From positions 72,109,091 to 72,173,090 of the forward strand of contig OX457026.1 in assembly GCA_949752745.1 (NCBI GenBank): a stretch of DNA of 64,000 bases. The letters are read 5' to 3'. The first letter of the stretch is position 1. Each line of letters opens with the position of its first letter. The stretch comes from Protula sp. h YS-2021 (Eukaryota; Annelida; Polychaeta; Sabellida; Serpulidae). Made by a program: the position numbers and the translations under genes. This document shows, one piece after another, positions 40,401 to 51,339 of this stretch. The notes under the pieces are model-generated. The model saw only the letters and a list, made by a program, of their open reading frames with translations, made no database searches and was not told the DNA's origin.

Positions 40401-43400
40401 GTCTTCTGTCAGTTTCAGTGCACTCGCATATGCATCCAAACTGACTGTAGACAAAAAATGTTGAAAACCATTCATACACATTTTATTATTTTACATCACC
40501 GCAAAGCAATGTTTGAAATTAATTGTAATATCTAAAAGCACTGGAATTACGGTGTATTTAATCATGTATTTAAGACTATTGCCATTAAGCATACAACTAG
40601 TTTACTGTCTCAGGCATAATATCTAGTCTTTGAATATTATAGTGACCTCGGCTTGGAAAAAGGTGAAAAGGAAATGTGAAATTTTGCGTTTCAAAGTTCA
40701 CCTGAAGAGTTTTCATAGGGCTTCAGTTATCAAAAGTTACACATATATACCTAGATGTCCTATATCTTGAACAAAAAATTATGATAGCGCTTTTATATAT
40801 AGCGGATATTTTGTATTGGTTGTATCAGTAGATTGGGTGCCTTTCTTAGTGAACGGAAAGTTAAATTTAAGCCTCAGATGATCTTTGATGTATAGGTGAG
40901 GATGCAGATCGGACAGGTTGACCCGAAGTAATTTTATATTTTACGCTCTTTTCCTCCTGCCGATTTTCTAGGATTAGCTCAGCTATTCCTGAGCAAATCC
41001 GCAATATGAAAAGCAGACACACGGGAGTAATAAACCCTGCCCGGATAAGTTATCCATAGCTAGCCGCAGGATTTGCTCAGCTTAAAATCCTCAATGATGC
41101 AATAACGTAGCGCTGAAGAGCAACGCCATGTTGTCAAACTGCGTGTAACGGAAGGATATATTTATGAGCTCGTCCGTCTGTCCGTCTGTCCGCATGCGCG
41201 TCCGTGCTACATCCCCGAAACTATAGGTCGGATTGTTTTTGAAATTCCACACACAGTTGGGGCATATATTGAAGGAGTGCAACGTCTTATTTTGTGTTCG
41301 GAATCATGAAAATTGTCAAAAATTAGCATTCATACAAATTTGTCCGCGTAATAGAACGTCATATACGGGCTATACCTCCGAGACTACAAGTCGAATTGCT
41401 TTGAAATTCACATACGGATAGATCACATACTGAAGGTGTATATATTGTGTTGTTTTTGTTCGGAATCATACAAAAATCTCAAAATTACAGTATTTTGAAA
41501 TTTGGTAAAACTCGGCGTTTTGTTATACTGTCGGCATGATGGAACGTCGGATTGTTGTGAAATTTTGCACACGATTAAAACACATGTGGAACATGTGCGA
41601 CGTTGTGGGTTTATTCGGATTTAAGAAATAGTGACAAAACGAATTATTTATTTGTTCGGTTGTTGAAAAAATCTCACACATAGATAGAGCATACATAGCA
41701 GTGTGTTGTGTCGTATTTTTGTTCGGATTCACAAAAAATGTAAAAATGACAGTATTTTGAAATATGGTAAAGGCTGTGCCCCGGAAACTTTTTTTTTTAA
41801 ATTTTATACACGGATAACGCAGATACTTAAATTGCCAAAATATCTTTTAAAATATAAAACTTAGCTTTTGTCGAATTCTAAAAATGTTAAACTGTTAGAA
41901 TTGTAAAGAACTTGATGAAAGTGGCATTAGTATGGCACTTTACAAATCGACTCTAGCACCACTTTCGGAAATAATACAATTGCCACACAGTCAACTGCCG
42001 CATTGGGACAGTTGCCGCATAGGACAATTCCCTACTTTTTGTAAAATATATATTCTTACCTCCGAAATAAGTGGATTTACGGTAAGCGCAATTAAATACG
42101 ATTGCATTCGGGTAAGAAAGTATAAAGTGGGCAGAAAAAATGTGTTGGAGTATACATATATCACCTTAGAATACATACAGACCGAAAGAGTGAAACCCAA
42201 AGTATTAATGAGTTTATCACGAAAACACTCATCGCATTTCTGTAATTGTGGATGACTTTGCCAATAGGCATATCATAGATTTCGTACGTAATTATCATAC
42301 AATGTGCACATGTGGACCAGCACTGTGACTGCATAAAGTAAAATATTTGTAATTCAGAGTAGTTCAAAGTAGTTTAATACTGGGCATTGGATATTTACAT
42401 TTCAGGAGCCAGGAACTGTAATTTAAGTTGAACATTTCATATATCACAGCTGCAGTTTGATACTGAATATTGACAGTTTAAAAGTAGAAAAATAGTAGTA
42501 ATTTCTTATTTTAGATGCACAAAATAGAATAAATTATTGTAGAGTAGTGCGGCAATACTTAAAATAAAAATTGTACAGAAGATTATAATTTTTTACAAAA
42601 AGTAGGAAATTGTCCTTTTGAGTTCGTGCGGTTGTAGTCTCAATGTGGGAATTGCCCACGCGGCAATGGTCCACGCGGCAATAGTCCGTGCGGCAATTGT
42701 CCATGCAGCAATTGTCCTAGACCACCACAGATCATCTGCGTTGCACGGGGGATTGTGTTTCTGTGAGGTTCTAGTTTAGGATTAACTAATCCAAGCAGAA
42801 TTAGTTAGGCCCGAGTTTGTGCTTTTCATACTGACGATTTGCTTCGGATTTGTTCAGTTAATCTTAAGCAAATCCATAGTATGAATGAAGCATTACGTAG
42901 CTTGAAATTACATGAAGAATATGAGGTAATTCTAACCTCGATTCCACACATTCCATTTCAGCTATGATCTGACCACTTGTTCAGATTTTTCACCCAGTGA
43001 TTAATATATACTTACATGACCAACTGCACGTCTCCGGTATCGCGATGACAGTCCACGGTACTCGGACAACTTTAGCAGTAGGGTCTGTGGCAACAAGTTC
43101 TTTGCTGAGCTCATCACACTTGGCAATGTATCGCTTTTCGAACTCTGAAAGGCAGTTTATGTTTTTTTTTAGTATAATCATATCAGTATAAGTAACTAGG
43201 AAGAAAAATACTCGCAAACCAATTTATTTCTTAAATTTGACGTGGCCGACCGGCGATATTTTTTATTATTTATTTTTTAAATAAAACATTCTTGCTAGGT
43301 ATTTTTCTCTCGCAGAAGATAAGTTTAAATAGTTCTATAAAACGTCATTATGACATAGTATTATGTGATCAATTTATCAGTCGCTGTTTTAAAGCGTTTG

Positions 43401-45264
43401 AAGATCTTCATTGTATGAAATTGCGAGCGTCGGCGACGGTAAACATTTTAGGATAAATTTCTCATCTGAAAGGTCAATTAGTACGCTTTCTGCCTTACGC
43501 GTAATTTTTTCTCAGAATTTGGCCCACCTCGGCCAGTAACGTTAAATATCGGAGATGCTGGAAAGGTACTAAACACGATGACATGAAATGTGTACGAACC
43601 ATAAGTATAAGGACTGTGCTAGCGAACATTTGGAATTGCGAGGGAAAAAAAGTACACAGGTGTGTGTCCTGTGCTAATAACCTTTGTAACTATATGTATT
43701 AACTTTGTGACATATTTTGAAAAAAAAAAAAGATTTTCGAAACTGTGTAAACAAATGTTTTTTTTTTTTAATTCCTTTTACTGAAAACAGTTCGGGGTTC
43801 AGCTAATTGAAAACCCCACGAAGTGCACATTGCGTCTAAAAGTTTTTTTCAGCGGAACCTCGGAACCAGGCCGATAACTTTCGACAGAACCAAAAATAAC
43901 GTTCTAATTGGGTGACCCAATACCGATGATTCACCATATTTATTATACCAAAGACTGCATACCGTCACTGAGAAACAGCCTGGCAGCATCGGCGTAGTTG
44001 ATAGCCAGACCTTTCGCGATTTCACCAAGAGGATCTAAAATACTTGGTGTGATGGTATTCGCTGAAATCAGAGCAATTAAACACATTTTAGAAAACTGAA
44101 TATAACCTGCAATACGAGATATTTTGTTGATGGATTTGGGTCTGGCCTAACATATAAAAAGCGGGGGTTGTTTCCGAACTGCAATCAGCGCCCACAAAAG
44201 GTGGGGTCTAAAAATGTGCCCAAACAATTCTCAAGTGTAAGTTCATCTAGTTCTTGTACTATACTATGGTGGCAGCCACATGGTACTTTCTAGCTGTGCC
44301 TGTACCCCCGAGGAAAAAGGGGTGTTTTTTTTAATAATTTCAAACTGTGTGTTTAGGAGCTCCAAGAGCTCCTTCTTTGGTTTAAAATGGGAATTTTTTA
44401 AACTTGGAACTTCACGTTCAGGGACCGTTTTAAAAAGTCATCGACACGCATGGTGACCAATTTAAATGGTGAGTGACTACCTTCCCCCCCCCCCCCACCC
44501 CATCTCCCCTTCATTCCCTTGCTCCTTGCTGAGATACCAAATTTTAAGACAAATGAAATTGAAATGAATCGACCGCTAAAATTTAAAAAAAATAGCCCTT
44601 ATTTCTTAGAAGTAATTTTACCTGTCAACTGGTCAAGAAGGTTTTGTTGAAAGTTCGCATCGTCCATAAACAAAGGTTGTTCCTTGAGAAATGCGGGTAC
44701 GCTTTGTATCGTACTTTGATGGTTATATGCGGCGCGAGTTGAGTAAATGGGAATAAACTTGCGAGCATTCGCTTGTATTTCCCATCGGTGTACTGCATCG
44801 AAAATGGGAAGCAGGCTCTACAATAATCATTAAAATATTCATTAACGAATCATCACTCGGACTAATTGGAAGTTAAAGAGCGCGGTGTGTTGTAATTAAA
44901 TGTTCAATTTCTTATTTTTTATACACTTTAAAATTTAAGTTTTTATTTATTTATTTGTTTTCCCAGCGTTTTTTATTTAGCCGGTAAATGTAACAGCTTT
45001 TTTACAAGCTGGTTACCGTTGAGCTGGGAAAATTGAAAATTTTAGACTTACCCTGATATATTTTTCTTCGTGTGCTAAATACACAGCATATTTACATTTG
45101 TAAAGATTCGACCAAATGTATTCTTCTTGGTATTCGAAGGGACTGCAATAAGGCAGCAAGTTTACGCCAGGCAGTGACTGCAAGTGTGTTTTTAACTTGT
45201 CAATTTCTTCAGTGTCTTCAACGTTTGCCAGAAGGACTGGAATCCCGTCTATTTCCATGTCCAT
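37496..45264 (-). CDS. TIR-STING fusion protein, copy 1 (seven exons)
   Basis: Exons, minus strand: 45264-45052 (exon extends to an acceptor at 45286), 44817-44622, 44061-43963, 43144-43016, 40444-40287, 38117-37916, 37578-37496; stop TAA at 37498-37496. Sum 1080 bp, 359 residues, all phases consistent. Residues ~8-135: TIR domain (IPVLLANVED strand, EEIDKLKTHL helix, KFIPIYS strand). Residues ~145-345: STING ligand-binding domain, with GLAINY at 154-159 resembling GLAWSY of human STING, then VIAIPETC, then E245-R246-P-F248 matching the R238/Y240 site, VYIL, and IIEV with E272 near E260. Human Y167, which stacks on the ligand, falls on an Ala here. The ATG at 45264 has good context (GCAATGG) and follows a strong acceptor, so the 5' UTR is probably spliced. 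Copy 2 begins only ~570 bp downstream of this stop in the same direction. No transmembrane segments are seen, unlike vertebrate STING but like the oyster and bacterial TIR-STING fusions. Confidence 0.75.
38367..39199. mobile_element. 833-bp MITE with internal TTGATATCAA palindromes
   Basis: Termini TATGGAATGCC and GGCATTCCATA are inverted, and the 6-bp direct repeat GCATTT flanks them (38361-38366, 39200-39205). The inside is built of degenerate copies of TTTTTGATATCAAAAA in quasi-palindromic series. It lies in the copy-1 intron between exons 5 and 6 and carries no protein gene. The superfamily is not identified. Confidence 0.8.
39953..40075 (-). other. Extra STING-like exon candidate in a copy-1 intron
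   Basis: A coding-like stretch after a fair acceptor (TTTTGTAG). It reads KLVPKGYVKASNLTEHRID and on to TAA at 39955-39953. It resembles the LLPLDCGVPDNLS segment of STING, which copy 1 already has in exon 4. It lies between exons 5 and 6. Its start phase fits exon 5, but it offers no good donor (only GTCACC, or GC within CAGGCACTG). It could be an alternative terminal exon giving a shortened protein, or a relic of a third STING copy. Confidence 0.4.
41130..41830. repeat. ~160-bp degenerate tandem repeat
   Basis: Three to four units carry variants of CTATAGGTCGGATTGTTTTTGAAATT-CACACA and TTGTTCGGAATCATAAAAAT, preceded by a TCCGTCTG simple repeat at 41168-41190. It lies in the large copy-1 intron between exons 4 and 5. 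The related stretches 40965-41085 and 42775-42890 share GGATTTGCTCAG- and GAGCAAATCC-type wording and may be ends of another element. Confidence 0.6.
42640..42725. repeat. GCGGCAATTGTCC short tandem repeat
   Basis: Five units of about 17 bp (CGCGGCAATGGTCCA type). Related wording appears at 41978-42028. Intronic. Confidence 0.7.
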
Positions 45265-45329
45265 TGCTTTGCCTTTAATGGTTGATCTTGAATAAACCGA
45301 AGAACAAAAGAGAGTTCACACCCAGTTTT

Positions 45330-47000
45330 GAACCAATGAGCATGTTTACTTAACTCGCGGTTCGCGGTTCGCATTTAAGACCAATGCGCAAGTTTATTCA
45401 ACTTCCAATTTTTGGCGGATCGCCAAAAAAAGATAACCATTCAAGAGGGGTCTACCTAGAGAAGAATCTACAAAACTGAAAAGGAATTCAATCAAAAATG
45501 TGGGAGAAGAAGCATTTTTAAAATTAAACGCCAATATATTAGAAAATGTCCCCTATTTTGCCAATTTTTGGCGGATCGCCAAAAATGTAAGATTTTAACA
45601 GAGCGCTACCTACAGAACATTGGTGTGCAAAGGTTAAAGAAAATTTGATCAAAATTGTGGGAGAAGAAGCATTTTGAAAATTGGCAACCATAAAATTATA
45701 AATGCCCCCCCCCCCCCATTTGGCCACTTTTTGGCAGATCGTCAAAAAAAGTAAAATATTCAACAGAAGCCTACCTAGACAGCAGTTGTACAAAAGTGGA
45801 AAAGAATCCGATCGAAATTGTGAGAGAAAAAGCACTTTGAAAATTAGACACCAAAAATGAAAAAATGCTCTTCCCCTTTGGCCAATTTTTGGCGAATCAC
45901 CAAAAAAAAAAGAGTAAATTTTCAAGAGAGGCGTACGTTAAGATCAATCTCACAAAATTAAATGAAAATCTAATCACAGTTGTGTGAAAGTAAGCATTTT
46001 GAAAATTGGCAACCATAAAAGTATAAATGCCCCACTCCTCTGGCCATTTTTAGGCGCATCGCCAAAAAGAGCAACTTTTCAAGAGAGCCCCACCAAGATA
46101 TCCAAGCAAAATTGTGGGAGAAGAAGCATTTTAAAAATTAGACACCAAAAAAAAAAAAAATTAAAAAATGCTCCCATTTGGCCAATTTTTGTCCGGTCGC
46201 CACAAAACATTTTCAAGAGAGACGTATGTTAAGAATATTCATGCATAATTTAAAGAAAATCTGATTAAAACGGATTAAAAAGAAAATTGGCAACAAAAAA
46301 TTTTAAATGTCCTCCATTTGGCCAATTTTTGGCGGATCGCCAAAAAGAGTAATTTTTAAGAGAGCCTACCTGGAGAAAAATTGCACAAAATTGGAAAGGA
46401 ATCCGATCAAAATTGTGGAGAAGAAGCCTTTTGAAAATTAGACACCACAAAATAAAAAAAAATGCCCCCCCCCCATTTGGCCAGTTTTTTTTTACTGATC
46501 TCCAAAAAAAGTAAATTTTCAAGAGAGAATTATGTTAAGAACATTCGTACAAAATGTGAAGAAAATCTGATCAAAATTGTTCAAGAAGCAGCATTTTGAA
46601 AACATTTAAAAATACCCCCCCCCCCCCCCCAATTTAGTCAATTTTTGGCGGATCGCCAAAATAAGTAATTTTTCAAAAGAGGCCTATCTAGAGAGTATTT
46701 GCATAAAATTTAAAGAAAATCTGATCAAAATAGTGGGAGTAAAAGCATTTTGAAAATTGGCAACCGAAAACTTTTAAATGCCCCCATTTTGTCAATTTTT
46801 GGCAGATCGCCAAAAAAAGTTTAAAGAGAGGCCTGCCTAGAGAACATTCTTATAAAATTTGAGAGGAATCCGACGAAAACTGAAGAAGAAGCATGTTGAG
46901 TAAAAGCTTACACACGCACACACGCACATATGTACATACAGACTACATATGCCCTTCTATTGATGTGATAAGACCAGCCCGACGTAGTCGGCTGGTCTAA
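45330..47000 (+). mobile_element. Second pearl/HINE-like composite element
   Basis: One and a half 52-bp minisatellite units (45330-45408, CATGTTTACTTAACTCGCGG and GACCAATGCGCAAGTTTATT) run straight into a ~150-bp core array, then a CA-rich stretch, then a hairpin with a 9-bp outer and 3-bp inner stem (46971-46998, GTA loop) and CTAA at 46997-47000. This is the module order of 341-5154, but with the minisatellite almost absent. It lies immediately 5' of copy-1 TIR-STING. Confidence 0.55.
45405..46890. repeat. ~150-bp tandem array with GGCGGATCGCC palindrome and C-runs
   Basis: About ten copies share CCAATTTTTGGCGGATCGCC, AATTTTTCAAGAGAGGCCTA, GATCAAAATTGTGGGAGAAG and AGCATTTTGAAAATTGG. A C-run of variable length (5-14) occurs in many units. 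Minus-strand open frames rich in Phe and Asn-Trp-Pro are artefacts. Confidence 0.88.
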
Positions 47001-47184
47001 AAAGGGGGTATTAATTTCAAACTTTAAGTTAGCATTCCACGTTTAGGAAGTCAAACGCACTCAAACGCACTCAAAAAAGCATATCCGGTACAGCACACAC
47101 AGGCATGCAGTAACCATCACTGCACATGTACATATGCTTCCAAATGAAAACTGAAAAAAATAAAAAGTAGGGAGAAATAATAAT

Positions 47185-47303
47185 AGGGACTTGTCCTAAG
47201 TAGGGACTTGTCCAATAGGGATTTGACCGGTAGGGACTTATCCGGTAGAGACTTGTCCAGTAGGCACTTTTCCTGTTCCCGGGCGGGAACAGGAGTCCAT
47301 TTC
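47185..47303. repeat. GGGACTTGTCC ~18-bp repeat with terminal hairpin
   Basis: Six degenerate units of TAGGGACTTGTCCGG end in a perfect hairpin, CCTGTTCCCG/CGGGAACAGG, near 47271-47292. It looks like a tiny element end. There is no gene. Confidence 0.7.
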
Positions 47304-47334
47304 GCCGACATGTGATTCTAGATTATTAATGTTT

Positions 47335-47530
47335 CGACGCCTATATACCGTCGCTTTCCCGACGTCTATAAGACGCATGTAGACGTTGCTTTAACTTCCA
47401 CTTGCAACTTTTACGCAACATCGATTATCGTCGAATAATCGACATCTACCAACGTCCGAAGACGTTGTTTCGACTTCCACAAACAACCACAACCCGACGC
47501 CTATCAAAGTTGTCTGCACGCTACATTGTT
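47335..47530. repeat. ACGTC-rich dispersed repeat, second copy
   Basis: Shares TCGACGCCTAT, CCGACGTCTATAAGACG and CCAACGTCCGAAGACGTTG with the style of 30490-30810. Confidence 0.5.
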
Positions 47531-47639
47531 TATACTTGAATCACTCCTTCTTTTGTGGAAAAATAAAAAAAAAGTTTTTAACGTAAAAGCCACTCCACGC
47601 GTACTGCGTGTGATCTCCATAATTACCCCTTTTCTCCGC

Positions 47640-47675
47640 GTTTGTGTGTGTGTGTGTGTGGGGGGGGGGGGGGGT
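47640..47675. repeat. GT repeat and poly-G run
   Basis: Simple repeat (GT)9 directly followed by about 14 G. Such runs are prone to length error. Confidence 0.9.
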
Positions 47676-47873
47676 TCTTTTTTCCCCCTGGCCCCACCTT
47701 CGGGATTACCATTCGAGGCTACACAGAATTATACACACGGTGTTTATTTGTCTCATGTGGTATTCTCTGTGTGGTGTATTGATGTAACAATATCTGAAAA
47801 ACTGTCACCCCCTCCCCTTCCTTACAATTAAAATAGAAATGTATTAAAATAGAAATGTGAAACCGGTTAATTG

Positions 47874-48016
47874 CAGTAGCGGATACAGCTTTCGGGCAAG
47901 GGGGGGGGGGGAGGTTCAACTTTTGAAACTCGGAATTAAACAGTCAGACTTTTTTCGGATTTATGGGGGGGGGGGTGCAACCCCTGACCCCCCCCCCCCC
48001 CTTGGATCCGCCACTG
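47874..48016. mobile_element. 143-bp MITE with CAGTGGCGGATCCA-type ends
   Basis: The left end CAGTAGCGGATACAG and the right end TTGGATCCGCCACTG are imperfect inverted repeats of a wording widely seen in hAT-like elements. AATTG occurs on both flanks (47869-47873, 48017-48021), though hAT duplications are normally 8 bp. The interior is mostly G- and C-runs. Confidence 0.6.
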
Positions 48017-48309
48017 AATTGCACAAGGTATAAAATAGCGTGTGTTCGCCCGGTGAAGAAACTTTCCCAATAAATAAAAAACTCGCGTTCGCTTTGCAAT
48101 CGGAAAAATATTTACCTGTGTAAATGACCTGTGTTTCACGACACACAGATCTTTTCAAAGCATTATAATGTGTTTTACTTCTTGCTTATTTCACCCGGCA
48201 TTTTTGTCATAACTTCTCTTATCCTGCAGGTCTGGTTTACTTTACGTGTGCTTCGTTAGAAAACTATGAAACAGCTGACCACTGAAGACATCATTCTAAC
48301 TGTTGTATC

Positions 48310-48660
48310 TCAACACAGAGCGGATGAATATTTTAAAAAGTAGTTACTTTCTTTTATAAGTACTATTTTCGTGAAAACACCCAGTGGATCTGCGGAGGAA
48401 AAGGTGTTATGCACAACAGACCGAACCGCCGTAGAGGTCTGTTGTGGAACAACAACGCCCTCCTGAGTTATTACGCTGCACCATTGATCACATGGGGTTG
48501 TGGTGGGAAATTTTCTCGCTGTGTTTGTGTCTGAAAACGTGCTTTTTTCACAAGAAATGAGGGCAAATCGACAATGACTGCAGTATTTATGGACCGAATC
48601 ATTCTCTCCTAACTCCACGCTTGGAGGGGTGGCACTCTCGGGTTTGGCTTGGGCGATCAT
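48310..48660 (-). CDS. Hypothetical 116-codon frame upstream of TIR-STING copy 1
   Basis: An open frame with a mixed, protein-like composition rather than repeat wording, and with Cys pairs (YCSHC, then CDQWC). I recognise no family. It lies upstream of copy 1 on the same strand, so it could be a leading exon of that gene, but I found no good donor in the phase needed to join the exon at 45286. It may equally be chance or a transposon fragment. Confidence 0.25.
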   Translation of the reverse strand: MIAQAKPESATPPSVELGENDSVHKYCSHCRFALISCEKSTFSDTNTARKFPTTTPCDQWCSVITQEGVVVPQQTSTAVRSVVHNTFSSADPLGVFTKIVLIKESNYFLKYSSALC

Positions 48661-48854
48661 TGGTAACCCATTGTTTATTCGGAATCCGTGAACTTTTATC
48701 TACTGCTCTTTTGCTTCAAACGGAGAGATCTTTTCTATGCCAATATAACAACATGTGACTTTTTAAGACAGTTGAAGATCTTTGTGCCTTTTAAAATTTG
48801 ACCCCTTGCTTTTGCCTTCTTCTTTTTTTTTTATCTTTTTTGTATTACTATTAT

Positions 48855-49407
48855 TAACACTTGACAAGCCTATGGCCTGCAAGGGTTATATGAATTTGTG
48901 CAAAATTCGTCCTTTTTTTCTTCTTGACAGTTTTTCCAATTTTTTGTGTCTTCTTCTCTGACACCATGGGCCCGAGGACCATGAAACTTGGGACTTATGA
49001 AGAGCTTGATCTGAACATGTGCATGTGACTTTTTATTTTCGTCTTTGATTTCGTTTTCTTTGCTCGCACAAAGCTCACTGAGCAAATGTGTATTCTGTGC
49101 TGTGCTGTCGTCAAATGTGTATTCTGTGCTGTCGTTAAATGCTACGCATTTATTTGCAAAAAATACACTCTTTTCACATGGCATTTTAACAAAGAAAACG
49201 AAATCAAAGACGAAAATAAAAAGTCACATGCACATGTTCAGATCAAGCACTTCATAAGTCCCAAGTTTCATGGTCCTAGGGCCCATAGTGTCAGAGAAGA
49301 AGAAGACACAAAAAATCGGAAAAAGTGTCAAGAAGAAAAAAAAGGGACGAATTTTGCTCGCACAAATTCATATAACCCTTGCAAGAGAAAGGCTTGTCGA
49401 GTGTTAA
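48855..49407. mobile_element. Foldback MITE, ~210-bp inverted arms
   Basis: The left arm (48855-49061) and right arm (49187-49407) are inverted copies that match nearly base for base from TAACACTTGACAAGCC inwards. A ~125-bp centre holds two direct copies of AATGTGTATTCTGTGCTGT. A solo arm is inserted at 469-715. The open frames across both arms are not genes. Confidence 0.85.
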
Positions 49408-49775
49408 TGACTCCCAAGGTGTAAGGTCTAATCGATAACATGGGTCAATAAGCCTATCTGGGGTGATTGTGCAAAAAAATATACAATAATATTACTCAAC
49501 AATATACAGCGGCCACCCTTGTTAGGGTCTTCCAAGGGATGGGGCCCTCTCATAGACAGAAACACTTTTCAATAGCTCTGTTCTAGGTGACTGCCAGAAA
49601 TAACAACCAGCTCTGCGAAATCATTCCCAGTTGTGGTTCTAGTTTGTCGTTTTTGGCAATGTTGTGTAAAATAAGAAGAAATTATGATTACAATTTGATA
49701 AATAACCATCGAACCTGACGTTTTCATGCAAACAAGTCATTTTTTCCGTCGGGCGTTAAGGTGTTTATGTGCATT

Positions 49776-49930
49776 GGCATAGCCACGTTTTCACAACTAG
49801 GGGGGGGGGGGGGGGGGGGGCAAACCTTCGTAACATAGGGGGCCGAAGGATACTATGGCCCCCAACTCTGAAAAGTGAGGGCGGCTAAGACATCCCCCCC
49901 CCCCCCCCGCCGGTGGCTACGCCTATGATG
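49776..49930. mobile_element. Short MITE-like element with poly-G/poly-C interior
   Basis: The ends TGGCATAGCCACG and GGTGGCTACGCCTATG are imperfect inverted repeats enclosing a ~20-bp G-run and a ~16-bp C-run. No target duplication could be fixed. Confidence 0.45.
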
Positions 49931-50607
49931 TGTGTGTTGAGGGTGGGGGTGGGGGTGAAAGTATGTGCGTGGGTGTTGTAATATTTACATAAAAGTTGTT
50001 ACTGTAAAGACTGTATTTCTATTTGGAAGAATTGAGCGCCGAGGACGAGAACGCAAAATATAACATTAGGCTTTCCCCCAAATGGCCAATTGAAGACTTT
50101 TTCTCTGCCTCGCGAGCGAAATTTTCACAATCCAATATTTAAAACCCCAGGCTGTCGCTTTCTTTTTTTTTTTATTTAACTCAGATACGTTAGTCAGATA
50201 CATTTCGAACACGTGTTCTGTCGGCATGAAGAATAGTTAAGTTTCTTAGTTTTCATGCCAGCATTTTAGGTAAATACAACAAAATATTCTTACCTGTTGT
50301 AAAGCAACGATTGCTATTGCTACTGCCAAGAATAAATGATTTTAAGTTCAACACAAGATTTTAATCCTCGTTGTGGATCAGCTATTTATATATTTAGGAA
50401 GCTGCTGTCAGCCAGCGCCAAATGTCGCATTCAAACTGCTTCGACTCCTCAGAGAAATAGCACCATTGATCTCCTTTTATACTTTTCCCCTCATCCCCGG
50501 GTACTTCACCTAATCGATGACATCATGTAATTTGCGCGTCAAAGGGAAAACACCCCAGAATTTACTTTTTTTTTATAAACAAACCCCTTACTCTGGTTAT
50601 AAAAAAA

Positions 50608-51160
50608 CTAGACCGTTTTTGCTACCGAGTAGCGAAAATTACACTTGGGGACCACAAAAAATACGATTCTGAACTCTCAAAATTCAGAAGTGACCAAGAA
50701 CGAAGAGGTTAAGGTCACAAAGGGTCATTATAAGCTCAAAATCGCCCCTCTCTAACCTTTTTCGAGATAATGGCCCACTTCCGATTTTTGACATTGGCCA
50801 TGACCGAGGAGGTCTTTTAGGCCCAGAGAGTCGAAAATAAGCTGAAAATCACTCCATCTCTAACGTTTTCGAAATAAAGGCTCACTTCCGATTTTTACTT
50901 TCAGAATGTTCGAGAAGGTCAAGGTCACTGAGGAGCGTCTTGCGTAGGTATTTTAGGCCCATAGGTTCGAAAATAAGTTCAAAATCTCTAACCCTTTTCA
51001 AGATAATGGCTCATTTCCAGTTTTTTTTACATTGACCATGATCGAGGAGGTCAAGATCAACTACCCACTACTTACGTATGGTCTGTCAAGCTCAAAGAGT
51101 CGAAAATGAGCTGAAAATCACTCTATTTCTAACCGTTTTCGACACAATGGTCCACTTCTA
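50608..51160 (-). mobile_element. Reversed Helitron copy, 3' part
   Basis: CTAG at 50608-50611 (read on the minus strand, followed by a host T), then an intact hairpin TTTTGCTACCGAGTAGCGAAAA-type and CCCAAGTGTAATT, then four to five ~115-bp core units. It matches the copies at 10108 and 57354. The 5' part is missing. Confidence 0.68.
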
Positions 51161-51339
51161 TTCTCAGCCTTCCTGGCTTCTATAACGTTTAAGAGATCAG
51201 TACAGATATTACAGACAGTTACAGCATCAATTCCGACCCCCAGATACCGCGAAATCAACAGTTTTAATTTTGGCCGGAATGTGCCCGCGGTGCGGCAACT
51301 TGACTACGACAACGTGGGTTTGACAGCCAAGACACCTGA

